Source: an uncultured Collinsella sp.
Lineage (GTDB): Bacteria > Actinomycetota > Coriobacteriia > Coriobacteriales > Coriobacteriaceae
Assembly: GCA_900541875.1 (NCBI GenBank)
Contig: UQLF01000019.1
Location: forward strand, 1 to 31,144
DNA: 31,144 nt
Reading direction: 5' to 3'
Numbering within the stretch: position 1 is the stretch's first letter; each line of letters begins with the position of its first letter. The translations under genes were made by a program, and so were the position numbers. Below the pieces are notes generated by a model, which saw nothing but the letters and a program-made list of their open reading frames with translations, did not search any database and was not told the origin of the DNA. Below, one piece after another: positions 7,184 to 16,091 of this stretch.

Positions 7184-9057
7184 GCGCGATCACCCATCAA
7201 TACATTCTTGGCGTGGAGCGTGGGGCAGATCCCGCAGCCGGTGCACGACGTGCGGGTGCAGTCGGGAGTCGTGACGCCCTCGAGCGAGCGACGGTACTCG
7301 CGCTCGAGGAAGCCGCGCGTGCAGCCGGGGCTCACGTGCTCCCACGGCAGGCGCCAGTCCAACTCGTAGGGCAGGTGCACGAGCTCATTGAGGTCAATGC
7401 CGTTTTTGGCAGCAGCCTCCTTCCAGTTCTCGAGCGAGAAATGCTCTACCCAGGCGTCAAAGCGAGAGCCCGAGCGCCAAGCGTCGATGATAACGGGCGT
7501 CATGTCACGACCGGCGCGGGACAGCGCGGCCTCAATGAGCGAGGTCTCGGCATCGTGGTAATGCACGCGGACGGCACGGTTGCGAACGCTCGTGATAAGC
7601 AACTTCTGGCGACGCTTGACGTCGTCGTAGTCGAGCTGCGGGCACCACTGGAACGGCGTGGCAGCCTTGGGGATAAAGACCGAAACCGAGATCGACACCG
7701 AGATCGAGCCGCGACGAGCCTTGGGCACCACGGAACGACCGAGCTCCAGCACGTGATCGGCCAGATTGGCGATGGCCACGATGTCCTCGTCGCGCTCGCC
7801 GGGAAGGCCCATCATAAAGTAGAGCTTCATGCGGTTCCAGCCGGCCTCGAAGGCCGCCTTGGCCGCACGGTCCAGGTCCTCCTCGGTCACGTTCTTGTTA
7901 ATGATGTCGCGCATGCGCTGGCTGCCGGCCTCGGGCGCGAACGTCAGGCCGCCCTTCTTTTCGCCGGCGACCGACTCGGCCATATCCACGCCAAACGAAT
8001 CCAGGCGCTGCGACGGAATAGACACGCGAATACCCGTATCCTCCAGGCGACGGTTGAGCCTGCCGAGCACATCGCGAATGCAGGAGTGGTCGGTCGTGGA
8101 GAGCGAGGTCAGCGACACCTCGTCATAGCCGGTCTTTTCCAGACCCTGAATCACCGACGAGACGATCTGGTCGGCCGAGCGCTCACGCACCGGGCGATAC
8201 GTCATGCCGGCCTGGCAAAAACGACAGCCGCGGGCGCAGCCGCGCAGAATCTCGATAGACAGGCGGTCGTGGACCAGCTGCGCATAGGGCACGCACGACT
8301 GCGACAGCGGATTCGTGGCGCCGAAATCCTCGACGACGCGCTTGTAGACCACGGTCGGCGCATCCTTGCCTTCACGCGGCACGGTGTAGCCATGCGGCGA
8401 GCAGGGCTCGTCGTGACGAACCTCATAGAGCGACGGCACGTAGTTGCCGGCAATGGATGCGAGCTGCTCAACAATCTGCGCGCGCGGGACCCCTTCGTCA
8501 CGCAGGCGGCGATGCAGCTGGCAGGTCTCGAGCAGCGATTCCTCGCCCTCACCGATGAGGATGGCATCGAAGAAGGCCGCGTACGGCTCGGGGTTGTACA
8601 CCGAGGGGCCGCCGGCGATGATAATGGGGTCGTCCTCGGTGCGGTCGGCCGCTAACAGCGGAATGCCAGCGAGGTCGAGTGCCTCGAGGAAGTTCGTCAC
8701 CGCCATCTCGTGCGGCACATGCAGGCCGACGATATCAAACGAGGCGACCGGCGCTGCACCCTCGAGCGAGAGTAGCGGAATGCCCGCCTCGCGCATGGCG
8801 TCACCCATATCGGGCCACGGCACATAGCCGCGCTCGCAGGAGATGCCCTCGGCCTGGTTAAGGATGTTGTAGAGGATGGCGATACCCTGGTTGGGCAGAC
8901 CGACCTCGTATACGTCCGGATAGATCAGACAACAACGGTAATCGGCATCGGCCTTGGAAAGCGTGCCCCACTCGTGATCGATATAGCGGCTCGGCTTCTC
9001 GACCTTAGCGAGCAGCGGCTCAATTAGATGAAAACAGTCTTGGTATGCAACGCGCAA
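7180..9057 (-). CDS. B12-binding-like/radical SAM protein (TIGR03960 family)
   Basis: 625-residue radical SAM protein. The N-terminal ~240 residues resemble the Rossmann cobalamin-binding-type domain of the family (CCLIYPDVYEVGLPNQG, FDIVGLHVPHEM, IIIAGGPSVYNPEP). The [4Fe-4S] motif CxxxCxxC uses C274, C278 and C281 in GCARGCRFCQAG. A C-terminal cysteine cluster (C600, C605, C608, C611) could hold a second cluster. The substrate is unknown; YgiQ- or MiaB-like chemistry is possible. The start is TTG at 9057 with AGGGG 7 nt upstream. The gene is coupled to DUF2344 by a 4-bp overlap and lies just after the cell-shape genes, a conserved neighbourhood. Confidence 0.9.
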   Translation of the reverse strand: MRVAYQDCFHLIEPLLAKVEKPSRYIDHEWGTLSKADADYRCCLIYPDVYEVGLPNQGIAILYNILNQAEGISCERGYVPWPDMGDAMREAGIPLLSLEGAAPVASFDIVGLHVPHEMAVTNFLEALDLAGIPLLAADRTEDDPIIIAGGPSVYNPEPYAAFFDAILIGEGEESLLETCQLHRRLRDEGVPRAQIVEQLASIAGNYVPSLYEVRHDEPCSPHGYTVPREGKDAPTVVYKRVVEDFGATNPLSQSCVPYAQLVHDRLSIEILRGCARGCRFCQAGMTYRPVRERSADQIVSSVIQGLEKTGYDEVSLTSLSTTDHSCIRDVLGRLNRRLEDTGIRVSIPSQRLDSFGVDMAESVAGEKKGGLTFAPEAGSQRMRDIINKNVTEEDLDRAAKAAFEAGWNRMKLYFMMGLPGERDEDIVAIANLADHVLELGRSVVPKARRGSISVSISVSVFIPKAATPFQWCPQLDYDDVKRRQKLLITSVRNRAVRVHYHDAETSLIEAALSRAGRDMTPVIIDAWRSGSRFDAWVEHFSLENWKEAAAKNGIDLNELVHLPYELDWRLPWEHVSPGCTRGFLEREYRRSLEGVTTPDCTRTSCTGCGICPTLHAKNVLMGDRA

Positions 9058-9067
9058 CGGAAAACCC

Positions 9068-9997
9068 CTAAGCAGCGAGATCTGATGCGTCCTGATAGGA
9101 CGCCATAGGACGGGTAGCGCCCGCGACCGTGGTCACCAGATCGCGAACGCGGGAGAACGTGGCAGTAACCACCTCGTTGGCACGACTGTAGTCGACATCG
9201 CGCTCGTAGAGCGAAACGAGCGCACGGCCCATGCCATAGGTGCCCGCGGCAGCAGTGAGCGCCTTGACGGCAAACCCAATATGCGGCGTCTGCTTGACGA
9301 GCGCGCGGGTGACCGCGCGGATCACAAGACCGCCGGCAAGCACGCCAGCGACCTCGTAGCCACGCTCAGGCTTAATGCCGCGTCCAAAGACGGCAGCGAG
9401 CTCAAAGAGCATGCCCACCTGCGCCAGGGCCATAACGGGATAATCGGCGCCCGGCAAAAACACCAGCGCACCGGTCGCCATATTGGTGAGCGCGCACGAG
9501 GTGATGATGCGGTTGGCCGCGGCGATACGCATAAAGGCAAAGTTCGCCGCAAAAGCCGTTTCCTTGTCGGTGCGATCGAGAATCCAGCGGGCAAGCGTCT
9601 CGAGCAGATACGTCTTATCGGTTGCCGCTACCACGCCGAGCATGGGCGTGGACCCCTCGATAAACGGCACCTCCACAGCAGACTCGGCGAGCACGCACAC
9701 GGGCGCGCCGGCGATCACGAGCTCCTGCACGGCACTCTCCAAGCGGTCGGAACCACACGAGAGCACCAACACCACATCGGTATCGGTCTTTGGAGCAATT
9801 CGCTCCTCCCCCAGACGCTCGACGCGCACAATGCCCGAGGTCGTCTGCGGCACAAAGGCGTCACGCACCGTCTCGGCCAGAAAGCGCGAGGCGGACGAAT
9901 CCAGATAGACCGAGACGCGCACCGGCGTATCGGAATCCTTCTTAACGGACGCGCCCATCTTAAAAGCGCGGGTCAGCTTATCTACGGGAATTTTCAT
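9068..9997 (-). CDS. DUF697-like membrane-associated protein, function unknown
   Basis: 309 residues, not assignable to a known function. The N-terminal ~150 residues read like a Rossmann-type alpha/beta fold (VRVSVYLDSSASRF, TDVVLVLSCGSDRLE, GAPVCVLAESAVEVPF) but have no P-loop. The middle (about 165-250) is hydrophobic and alanine/glycine-rich, resembling the DUF697 (YcjF-type) membrane segments. The C-terminal part returns to a soluble helix. GGAGGGG lies 7 nt before the ATG at 9997. The gene sits 18 bp after rodA and 10 bp before the radical SAM gene, so it is surely co-transcribed. The arrangement suggests a degenerate GTPase-like head on a membrane anchor (inference). Confidence 0.75.
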   Translation of the reverse strand: MKIPVDKLTRAFKMGASVKKDSDTPVRVSVYLDSSASRFLAETVRDAFVPQTTSGIVRVERLGEERIAPKTDTDVVLVLSCGSDRLESAVQELVIAGAPVCVLAESAVEVPFIEGSTPMLGVVAATDKTYLLETLARWILDRTDKETAFAANFAFMRIAAANRIITSCALTNMATGALVFLPGADYPVMALAQVGMLFELAAVFGRGIKPERGYEVAGVLAGGLVIRAVTRALVKQTPHIGFAVKALTAAAGTYGMGRALVSLYERDVDYSRANEVVTATFSRVRDLVTTVAGATRPMASYQDASDLAA

Positions 9998-10015
9998 AGC
10001 AAACCCCTCCAGCGG

Positions 10016-11242
10016 TTACGCGGCGCCCGAACGATGCCGCCATATGGATTGTACGATACCCACCGTCAGCAGCTGAATCATCATCGAAGACGAACCGAAG
10101 CTAATAAACGGTAGCGGAATACCGGTAATCGGCATCATGCCGATGCACATGCCGATGTTTTCGAAGGTCTGGAACGCCCACATGCCAACGATGCCCACAC
10201 ACGAAAGACGCAAAAACAGGGACTCACACTTAAAGGCGACGCGAATCGTCGAAAAGATCAGCAGCACGTAGAGGCACAGGAGCAAAAAGGAACCGCAAAA
10301 GCCAAAGGTCTCGGACAGGAAGGCGAAGACGAAGTCGGTGTGGAACTCAGGCAGAAAGCCGCCGGCCGACTGCGTCGCATGGCCCAAACCCTTACCAAAG
10401 AAACCGCCCGAGCCGACCGCGATCAACGACTGCTGCAGGTTGTAGGCATCATCCGAATCGGCATTATCGGGGTCGATAAAGACCGTCAGACGGTTCATCT
10501 GGTACTGCTTGATGAGCACATCGTGGCCGAGCAACGAATCAAAGACCGAATCGAGCGCCAGGACGAGGGCCACCAGGCCCACGAGCAGGGCCAAGGTCGA
10601 CAGAACCCATTCGCGGCGTGCACCGCTCATACAGATGACGATGGCGCCCGAAACCAGCACGACCAGGCCCGAGCCCAGGTCGCCCATGGCAACGACGGCC
10701 AAAAACGGAATGGACAGCATGCCGCAGAGCTTGACGTAGTCGCGAACGGTATCGATGCGACCGTTATACTGCGAGCCAAGCGTAGCAATAAAGAAGATGG
10801 TGATGAGCTTGGCAAGCTCAACCGGCTGGAATGTCAAGCCGATACCGGGAATCTTGATCCAGCCCGTCATGCCCAGACCGCCCGTATAGGACAGGCCCGG
10901 AATCTTGGGCGAGAAGATCACGATCAGGTCGATGACGAGCAACGCCGTCGAGAAATTGGAAATACCGCGCAAGTCGGTACGCCAGACCAACACCGCCAGC
11001 ACCGCCCCGATGCCGATTCCCAGCAGATGGCGTGAGAACGAGGCATCGGCCTTAAACTGCGAAGCCGACCAGATAATGATGGCACCGTAGGCGACGAGCG
11101 CCACAGTAGCCACGAGCACACCGATATGCACCTTTTGGCGAAACGTGCCGCGCGAGGCCAAAAGTTGTTTGTTGACGCGGTCCAGGCTGCTGCGAGAGCC
11201 GGTCTTGGTTGAACGGAACAGATCCGCCGGAGAAAAATCCAT
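10016..11242 (-). CDS. rodA: Peptidoglycan glycosyltransferase RodA (SEDS family)
   Basis: Multi-pass SEDS polymerase that makes glycan strands from lipid II during elongation, paired with PBP2. It has about ten hydrophobic segments over 408 residues. Family motifs seen are FQPVELAKL, GDLGSGLVVL, EFHTDFVFAFLSETFGF and GIPLPFISFGSSSMM. A cytoplasmic N-terminal stretch of about 38 residues precedes the first membrane segment. AGGAGG lies 5 nt before the ATG at 11242, and the gene follows the PBP2 stop by 9 bp. It could be called FtsW by sequence alone, but its place after mreBCD-pbp2 indicates RodA. Confidence 0.93.
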   Translation of the reverse strand: MDFSPADLFRSTKTGSRSSLDRVNKQLLASRGTFRQKVHIGVLVATVALVAYGAIIIWSASQFKADASFSRHLLGIGIGAVLAVLVWRTDLRGISNFSTALLVIDLIVIFSPKIPGLSYTGGLGMTGWIKIPGIGLTFQPVELAKLITIFFIATLGSQYNGRIDTVRDYVKLCGMLSIPFLAVVAMGDLGSGLVVLVSGAIVICMSGARREWVLSTLALLVGLVALVLALDSVFDSLLGHDVLIKQYQMNRLTVFIDPDNADSDDAYNLQQSLIAVGSGGFFGKGLGHATQSAGGFLPEFHTDFVFAFLSETFGFCGSFLLLCLYVLLIFSTIRVAFKCESLFLRLSCVGIVGMWAFQTFENIGMCIGMMPITGIPLPFISFGSSSMMIQLLTVGIVQSIWRHRSGAA

Positions 11243-11251
11243 CGCAACCTC

Positions 11252-13321
11252 CTATCGAACCGAAGAATCGCCCGAGGCCGAAGAGGTATCGGGCTCGTCA
11301 TAAATCACGCCAAGCACGTCGCGCACGACATGCATCGCGGTATCTGAGCCACCGCCGCCCTGCTCCAGGACAGTAGCGATGACATACTTGGGGTCATCGG
11401 CCGGCGCATAGGCGCAGAACCACGCGTATTCGTCCTCGCCACTTTTCTCGCCCGTGCCCGACTTGCCGTATACCTGCGGCGTCAGGGTGCCAAAGTGCGC
11501 CGCCAGGGACGTCGATGCCGTGTAAATCACGTCGTGCATACCGTTGCGAACAAGAGCCAAATCCGAATCGCTGTTGATCTTGGCCTCCAGGCGCTTCTTC
11601 TTGCCCTTGCCGTTGTACTTATAGGCATCGCCGTCGCCATCGCGCGACACGGCAGACAAAAACACGTGAGGCACGTACTGTTTGCCGCCGTTGGCAAGAC
11701 CCATATAGGCGCACGCCATCTGCAGGGGCGTCACCAGGATGTCGCCCTGGCCGATGGCGATGTTGGTCATATCGCCGGCATTCCACTTGCGGTCCTCGGC
11801 AGAGGCGTCGGTGAAGTACGACTCTTTCCACTCGGCATCGGGAATACGGCCCGCGCCCTCACTCGGCAGATCGATACCGCAGGTCTTGCCTAGACCCCAG
11901 CGACGAAAGACCTCCTGCAGGCCCTCGGGATGTTGCTCGTCATAAAAGAACGCCTTGCCCATGTCGTAGAAGACGGGGTCGCACGAGTTGGCGATACCCG
12001 ACTGCAGCGTCATAGTGCCGTGGCCAGACGTCAGCCAGCAGCGCTTGCCCCAAGCCTTGCCCAGGCCCGTCCAATAGCCCGTGCAGTTGGTTGTCTGCGT
12101 TGAAGTGTAGGTTCCAAACTCAAGACCGGCCAGTGCCGAGAGCGGCTTGATGGTCGAAGCCGACATATACTGTCCGCTAATGGCGCGGTTGAGCAGCGGG
12201 TGCGAACCCTTGTCATCATTGAGCTCGGTCCACACGTCATTTGAGACGCCGCCGATAAAGACGGACGGATCGAACTTGGGCTGGCTCGCCATGCCCAGGA
12301 TCTCGCCATTGTTGGGATCGAGACACACCACAGCGCCGTTGCCGGCATTGCTGTAGCCAGTGGTCTTGGCAAGCTCGATAGCGCTCGCCAGCGCCGTCTC
12401 GCAGGCCTGCTGAATCTTAAGGTCGAGCGTGAGCTTAATGTCGGAGCCGGCCTTCGCGGGCACGGCACCGGCCTGACCGGTCACATTGCCCGAGGCATCG
12501 ACCTTGACGGTCTGCTCGCCACGAATACCCTGCAGCAGGTTTTCGTAGTAGCTCTCAACGCCCGCCTGGCCCACGATATCGCCCGACTGGTACGTAATCT
12601 TGCCAGCAGAAGCATCATCATCGCCAGAGGTTTTCTTATTCTGGGCCTCGAGCTGCTCGGAGGTAATGGTGCCGGTATAGCCCAAGATATGGCATGCCGT
12701 CTCGCCATATGGATACTGGCGCTCGGTACGCTCGGCAATCTTGACGCCCGGGAACTCGCCGGCGTGTTCCTTGATATAGGCAACCGTGGAGCGACGGACG
12801 TCCGTCGCGATGGTATGCAGGCTCTGAGCGCCCTCTGTATTGTCCTGAATATTGCGAAGGACCGCCACATAAGGCATTCCAAGCACGTTGGCAAGATGGC
12901 GAACCAGAACCTCATCCTCGGCAAGGTCGCGGTAGGCCACGACAGCAAGTGAGGGACGGTTCTGGACAAGCGCCACGCCATTGCGGTCGAGGATGCGGCC
13001 GCGTACAGCGGGAGTGGTAACGGTGCGAGTCTGATTGCTATTAGCCTGCTTCTCGTAATAGTCCGACGAGACCATCTGCATGCCCCACAGCTTGACGGCG
13101 AGCGCCGCAAACATCGCGCCCACACCCGTGGTGAGGATGGAAAAGCGGCCCTTAAAGGCGGTCGCCGCGGTATTGCCCTCGCCCTCGGTGGCGCGTGGGG
13201 CCGTTCCATGCTGCGTATCGTAGGTAAAACGGGAATCGCCACGACGCATGATGACCAGCGCGACCACGATGGCCACAACCAGCACGATACCAGCGATAAT
13301 AACCGTCAACTGGGAAGACAT
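11252..13321 (-). CDS. mrdA: Penicillin-binding protein 2 (peptidoglycan transpeptidase)
   Basis: Class B PBP that cross-links peptidoglycan in the elongasome with RodA. Catalytic motifs are STIK (S389 nucleophile, K392), SCD (446-448) and KSGT (620-623). The dimerisation domain begins around RGRILDRNG (107-115). The N terminus is unusual: a first hydrophobic segment (about 5-25), then a charged linker of about 35 residues, then the expected membrane anchor (about 60-82). The ATG at 13321 is well supported by GGGGAGG 7 nt upstream, so the extra segment seems genuinely translated. The tail after about 675 is Ser/Asp-rich. Length 689 residues. Confidence 0.94.
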   Translation of the reverse strand: MSSQLTVIIAGIVLVVAIVVALVIMRRGDSRFTYDTQHGTAPRATEGEGNTAATAFKGRFSILTTGVGAMFAALAVKLWGMQMVSSDYYEKQANSNQTRTVTTPAVRGRILDRNGVALVQNRPSLAVVAYRDLAEDEVLVRHLANVLGMPYVAVLRNIQDNTEGAQSLHTIATDVRRSTVAYIKEHAGEFPGVKIAERTERQYPYGETACHILGYTGTITSEQLEAQNKKTSGDDDASAGKITYQSGDIVGQAGVESYYENLLQGIRGEQTVKVDASGNVTGQAGAVPAKAGSDIKLTLDLKIQQACETALASAIELAKTTGYSNAGNGAVVCLDPNNGEILGMASQPKFDPSVFIGGVSNDVWTELNDDKGSHPLLNRAISGQYMSASTIKPLSALAGLEFGTYTSTQTTNCTGYWTGLGKAWGKRCWLTSGHGTMTLQSGIANSCDPVFYDMGKAFFYDEQHPEGLQEVFRRWGLGKTCGIDLPSEGAGRIPDAEWKESYFTDASAEDRKWNAGDMTNIAIGQGDILVTPLQMACAYMGLANGGKQYVPHVFLSAVSRDGDGDAYKYNGKGKKKRLEAKINSDSDLALVRNGMHDVIYTASTSLAAHFGTLTPQVYGKSGTGEKSGEDEYAWFCAYAPADDPKYVIATVLEQGGGGSDTAMHVVRDVLGVIYDEPDTSSASGDSSVR

Positions 13322-13334
13322 CTACGGGCCTCCC

Positions 13335-13901
13335 CTATTTGAGCTTGCGGGTCTTGGGCTTAAAGCGCATACCCGTCTGGCGTCCGCCACGTGCGGAGAA
13401 TCCATAGCCGGACTGCGGCACGACGCCGGACATCAAAAACGGAATGGCAACCAGACCCGTCAGGATCGAGGACGGCAGCGCATGGCCGAAGATCGCCACG
13501 ACAAAGCTCGTCTCCAAACCCATAAACAGCAAGATGATGCTGTAAATCACATTAATGACGAGCGCAAAGGCGCCCACAGTGACGCCGCGCGCACTCGGGG
13601 TACCGCCCGTCTGACCGACGGCGCTGTGCACCAGGGCAAAAGAACCCACGGTCAGCAGGAGCGACATAACGCCAACCGGCACGGCAGCGGACAGGTCATA
13701 GAACAAGCCGCTGCAAAAACCGCACACGACGGCACGGGTCGGGTCGCCCGAGAACACGCTTAGGCACGCCAGGATAATCATGAAGTTGACGCGACCGCCC
13801 GCAATGGAGATCTGCGGTGCCAGGCCTGCCTGCAGCAGCACGCACACGATGGCGGCGATTACAAACGTGCGGGAGCTCATCCCCTGCTCGTGTAGATCCA
13901 T
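13335..13901 (-). CDS. mreD: Rod shape-determining protein MreD
   Basis: Small membrane protein of the elongasome with about five to six hydrophobic segments and no catalytic motif, as usual for MreD. The segment QAGLAPQISIAGGRVNFMII near the N terminus and the position between mreC and PBP2 identify it. Two ATGs lie close together. The one at 13901 has AGGGGG about 7 nt upstream and is preferred over 13907, where the spacing would be only one base. The C terminus is basic (FKPKTRKLK). Confidence 0.88.
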   Translation of the reverse strand: MDLHEQGMSSRTFVIAAIVCVLLQAGLAPQISIAGGRVNFMIILACLSVFSGDPTRAVVCGFCSGLFYDLSAAVPVGVMSLLLTVGSFALVHSAVGQTGGTPSARGVTVGAFALVINVIYSIILLFMGLETSFVVAIFGHALPSSILTGLVAIPFLMSGVVPQSGYGFSARGGRQTGMRFKPKTRKLK

Positions 13902-13912
13902 GGACATGCCCC

Positions 13913-14911
13913 CTATTCGCTCGAGCCGGAATCGGTCGTCTCGGACGTGTCGGAACTGTCATCCGAGCTCTCGTCCTTCGTCTTGGTCGCAGCATCGCGC
14001 GACGTTCCCTGCGGCGTGCTGTTGGCCGTGCTCACGTCCTCATCCGAGGCCGACTGTTCGTCGGTCAGCGAGGTGATGACCAGCACTTCCTCGTTGTTCT
14101 CGGCCGTGGTCTGGGCGCGCACCACAATGGTGTAGTACACGTCGTTTGCCGATTTCTCGACCGACGAGACGGTGCCGAGCGGAAGGCCCTTGGGGAACAC
14201 GCCACCGATGCCCGAGGTCACGATGATGTCGCCAACCTTAACATCGGAGTCAACGCTCACGTACTCAAGACGCAGCGTGCCGTCAGCCTGACCCTGCAGC
14301 ATACCCTGGGCGCGCGTGTCCTGCACCATGGCGGACACGCCCGAGTTCTCGTCGCCAATCAGGCGCACGGTAGAGGTCTTGGCCGATACCTCGATAATCT
14401 GGCCGATAACACCGGCAGAACTCGTCACGGGCATGTTGATGGTAAGGCCGTCGGCAGAGCCCTTGTCGATGGTTACGGTCGAGGTCCAGGCATCGCCCGA
14501 GGCACCAACGATACGAGCAGCGGTCGATTTGAGGTTGTAGGTCGACTGCAGCCCGACCAGCCCCTCCAGACGCTCGGCGGTCTTTTGAGCCTCGGAGAGC
14601 TCGGCAACCTTAGAGGTCAGCTCCTCGTTTTGCTTCTTGAGCTCGTCGAGCGTGTCCTGGGACGCCGTAAGGTTAGAGAACACGTTGCCGATGGCATTGA
14701 AAGGAGCCGCCACAGCCGAACCCACAAAGCGCACCGGCGAGGTAATCGTCGTTACGCCCGAACGCACGGCATGAATCGGTCCTGCCTCGCCCTCGCGGAT
14801 GTAAAACGTGAGCAGCAACACCGAAATCAGGCTGAAAACAATCAACGGGCGCATACCCGTTGATTGTCGCTTGGTATTCAGATTTGTGGAGAAACCCGAA
14901 GATCGTGCCAA
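13913..14911 (-). CDS. mreC: Rod shape-determining protein MreC
   Basis: Bitopic elongasome scaffold that links MreB to the periplasmic-side synthases. One membrane segment (about 21-38) is followed by a coiled coil (about 85-125, DTLDELKKQNEELTSK) and the beta-rich MreC core (AARIVGASGDAWTSTVTIDKG, VRLIGDENSGVSAMVQDT, IIVTSGIGGVFPKGLPLG). A tail of about 50 residues after 280 is Ser/Thr/Asp-rich and probably disordered. The start appears to be TTG at 14911 with AGGTGG about 8 nt upstream. It follows mreB by 21 bp. Confidence 0.94.
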   Translation of the reverse strand: MARSSGFSTNLNTKRQSTGMRPLIVFSLISVLLLTFYIREGEAGPIHAVRSGVTTITSPVRFVGSAVAAPFNAIGNVFSNLTASQDTLDELKKQNEELTSKVAELSEAQKTAERLEGLVGLQSTYNLKSTAARIVGASGDAWTSTVTIDKGSADGLTINMPVTSSAGVIGQIIEVSAKTSTVRLIGDENSGVSAMVQDTRAQGMLQGQADGTLRLEYVSVDSDVKVGDIIVTSGIGGVFPKGLPLGTVSSVEKSANDVYYTIVVRAQTTAENNEEVLVITSLTDEQSASDEDVSTANSTPQGTSRDAATKTKDESSDDSSDTSETTDSGSSE

Positions 14912-14932
14912 ATGGAATCCACCTTTTGGAAA

Positions 14933-15976
14933 TTAAGCATTGGTCTGGACGAAGCCGCCATCAAACGCATTGGCCTCGAGCACGCGGGCACAGCCGTTAA
15001 CGACGTTATCGAGCGCCGTGGGGCTGACGTTGACCGAAACGCCGGTCTCATCGCGCAGGCGCACGTCGAGACCGCGCAGCAGCGCGCCGCCACCGGTCAG
15101 CAAAATGCCGTAGTACATAAGGTCCGAGGCAAGATCGGGCGGCGTGGCATCGAGTGCGTCCTTGACGGCCTTGGCCATCTCGTCGAGCGGCTTGTTGAGT
15201 GCGCGACGGATCTCCTCGCTCTCGATGCGTACGGTCTTGGGCAGACCGGTGATCACGTCGCGGCCGTTGACCTCGACGTCGAGCTCGTCCTTGAGCGGCA
15301 CGGCGGAACCGACCTTGATCTTGATGTCCTCTGCCGTACGCTCGCCGATGGCCAGGTTGTAGGCATCTCGAACGTGCGTGAGGATAGCCTGATCGAACTC
15401 GTCGCCGGCAATACGGATGGACTGCGAGACGACGATGCCGCCCATAGCAATAACGGCAACCTCGGTGGTACCGCCGCCGATGTCGATGACCATGGAGCCG
15501 GTGGGCTCCTCGACGGGCAGGTCGGCGCCGATAGCGGCAGCCATAGGCTCTTCGATCAGATAGGCCTGGCGGGCACCGGCCTGGATCGTGGCCTCAAAGA
15601 CAGCGCGCTTCTCGACCGACGTGACGCCGGAGGGAACGCAGACGACAACACGCGGACGCGGAGTCCACGGATAGCGCTTCTCGGAAGCCTTGTCGATAAA
15701 GTAGCGAAGCATGGCCTCGGTAACGTCGAAGTCGGCGATGACGCCGTCCTTCAGGGGACGAACGGCCACGATGTTGCCGGGCGTACGGCCGAGCATGCGC
15801 TTTGCCTCGATACCGACCGCCAAGATGCGCTCGTCGTTCTTGTCGATGGCGACGACGGAGGGCTCGCGAATGACGATGCCCTTGCCGCGCACGGAGACAA
15901 GCGTATTTGCGGTGCCGAGGTCGATGGCAAGATCGCCCGCATAGCTACCGAAGAACATATCCATCAAAGAAAACAA
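14933..15976 (-). CDS. mreB: Rod shape-determining protein MreB (bacterial actin)
   Basis: Actin-like ATPase forming membrane filaments that guide lateral wall synthesis. Motifs: phosphate-1 DLAIDLGTANTLV near residue 15, GIVIREPSVVAID, VCVPSGVTSVEKRA, IDIGGGTTEVAVI (phosphate-2) and LTGGGALLRGLD (adenosine). Length 347 residues. AGGAG lies 5 nt before a TTG at 15976. An in-frame ATG four codons later (15964) would be 17 nt from it, so TTG is the likely start. It is the first gene of the long minus-strand block. A weak -10-like TAGTAT lies upstream, but I cannot define the promoter firmly. Confidence 0.95.
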   Translation of the reverse strand: MFSLMDMFFGSYAGDLAIDLGTANTLVSVRGKGIVIREPSVVAIDKNDERILAVGIEAKRMLGRTPGNIVAVRPLKDGVIADFDVTEAMLRYFIDKASEKRYPWTPRPRVVVCVPSGVTSVEKRAVFEATIQAGARQAYLIEEPMAAAIGADLPVEEPTGSMVIDIGGGTTEVAVIAMGGIVVSQSIRIAGDEFDQAILTHVRDAYNLAIGERTAEDIKIKVGSAVPLKDELDVEVNGRDVITGLPKTVRIESEEIRRALNKPLDEMAKAVKDALDATPPDLASDLMYYGILLTGGGALLRGLDVRLRDETGVSVNVSPTALDNVVNGCARVLEANAFDGGFVQTNA

Positions 15977-16036
15977 CGCAACTCCTGATGTGTTGGATGA
16001 TTGCTGGAAAACTACTAGCTCATCATACTAGCGCAA

Positions 16037-16069
16037 GCCCGGCACCTCACTTGCGGTGAAGCGCCGGGC
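16037..16069 (-). terminator. Stable hairpin after the TPR gene
   Basis: A 14-bp stem (16037-16050 with 16056-16069, two G-U pairs on the minus strand) has a 5-nt loop. It lies 23 bp after the TPR gene stop and before mreB. It lacks a proper T tract, so it may act in mRNA 3'-end protection or as a factor-assisted terminator. Confidence 0.45.
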
Positions 16070-16091
16070 AAAGCTAAATCCCATAAGGTCA

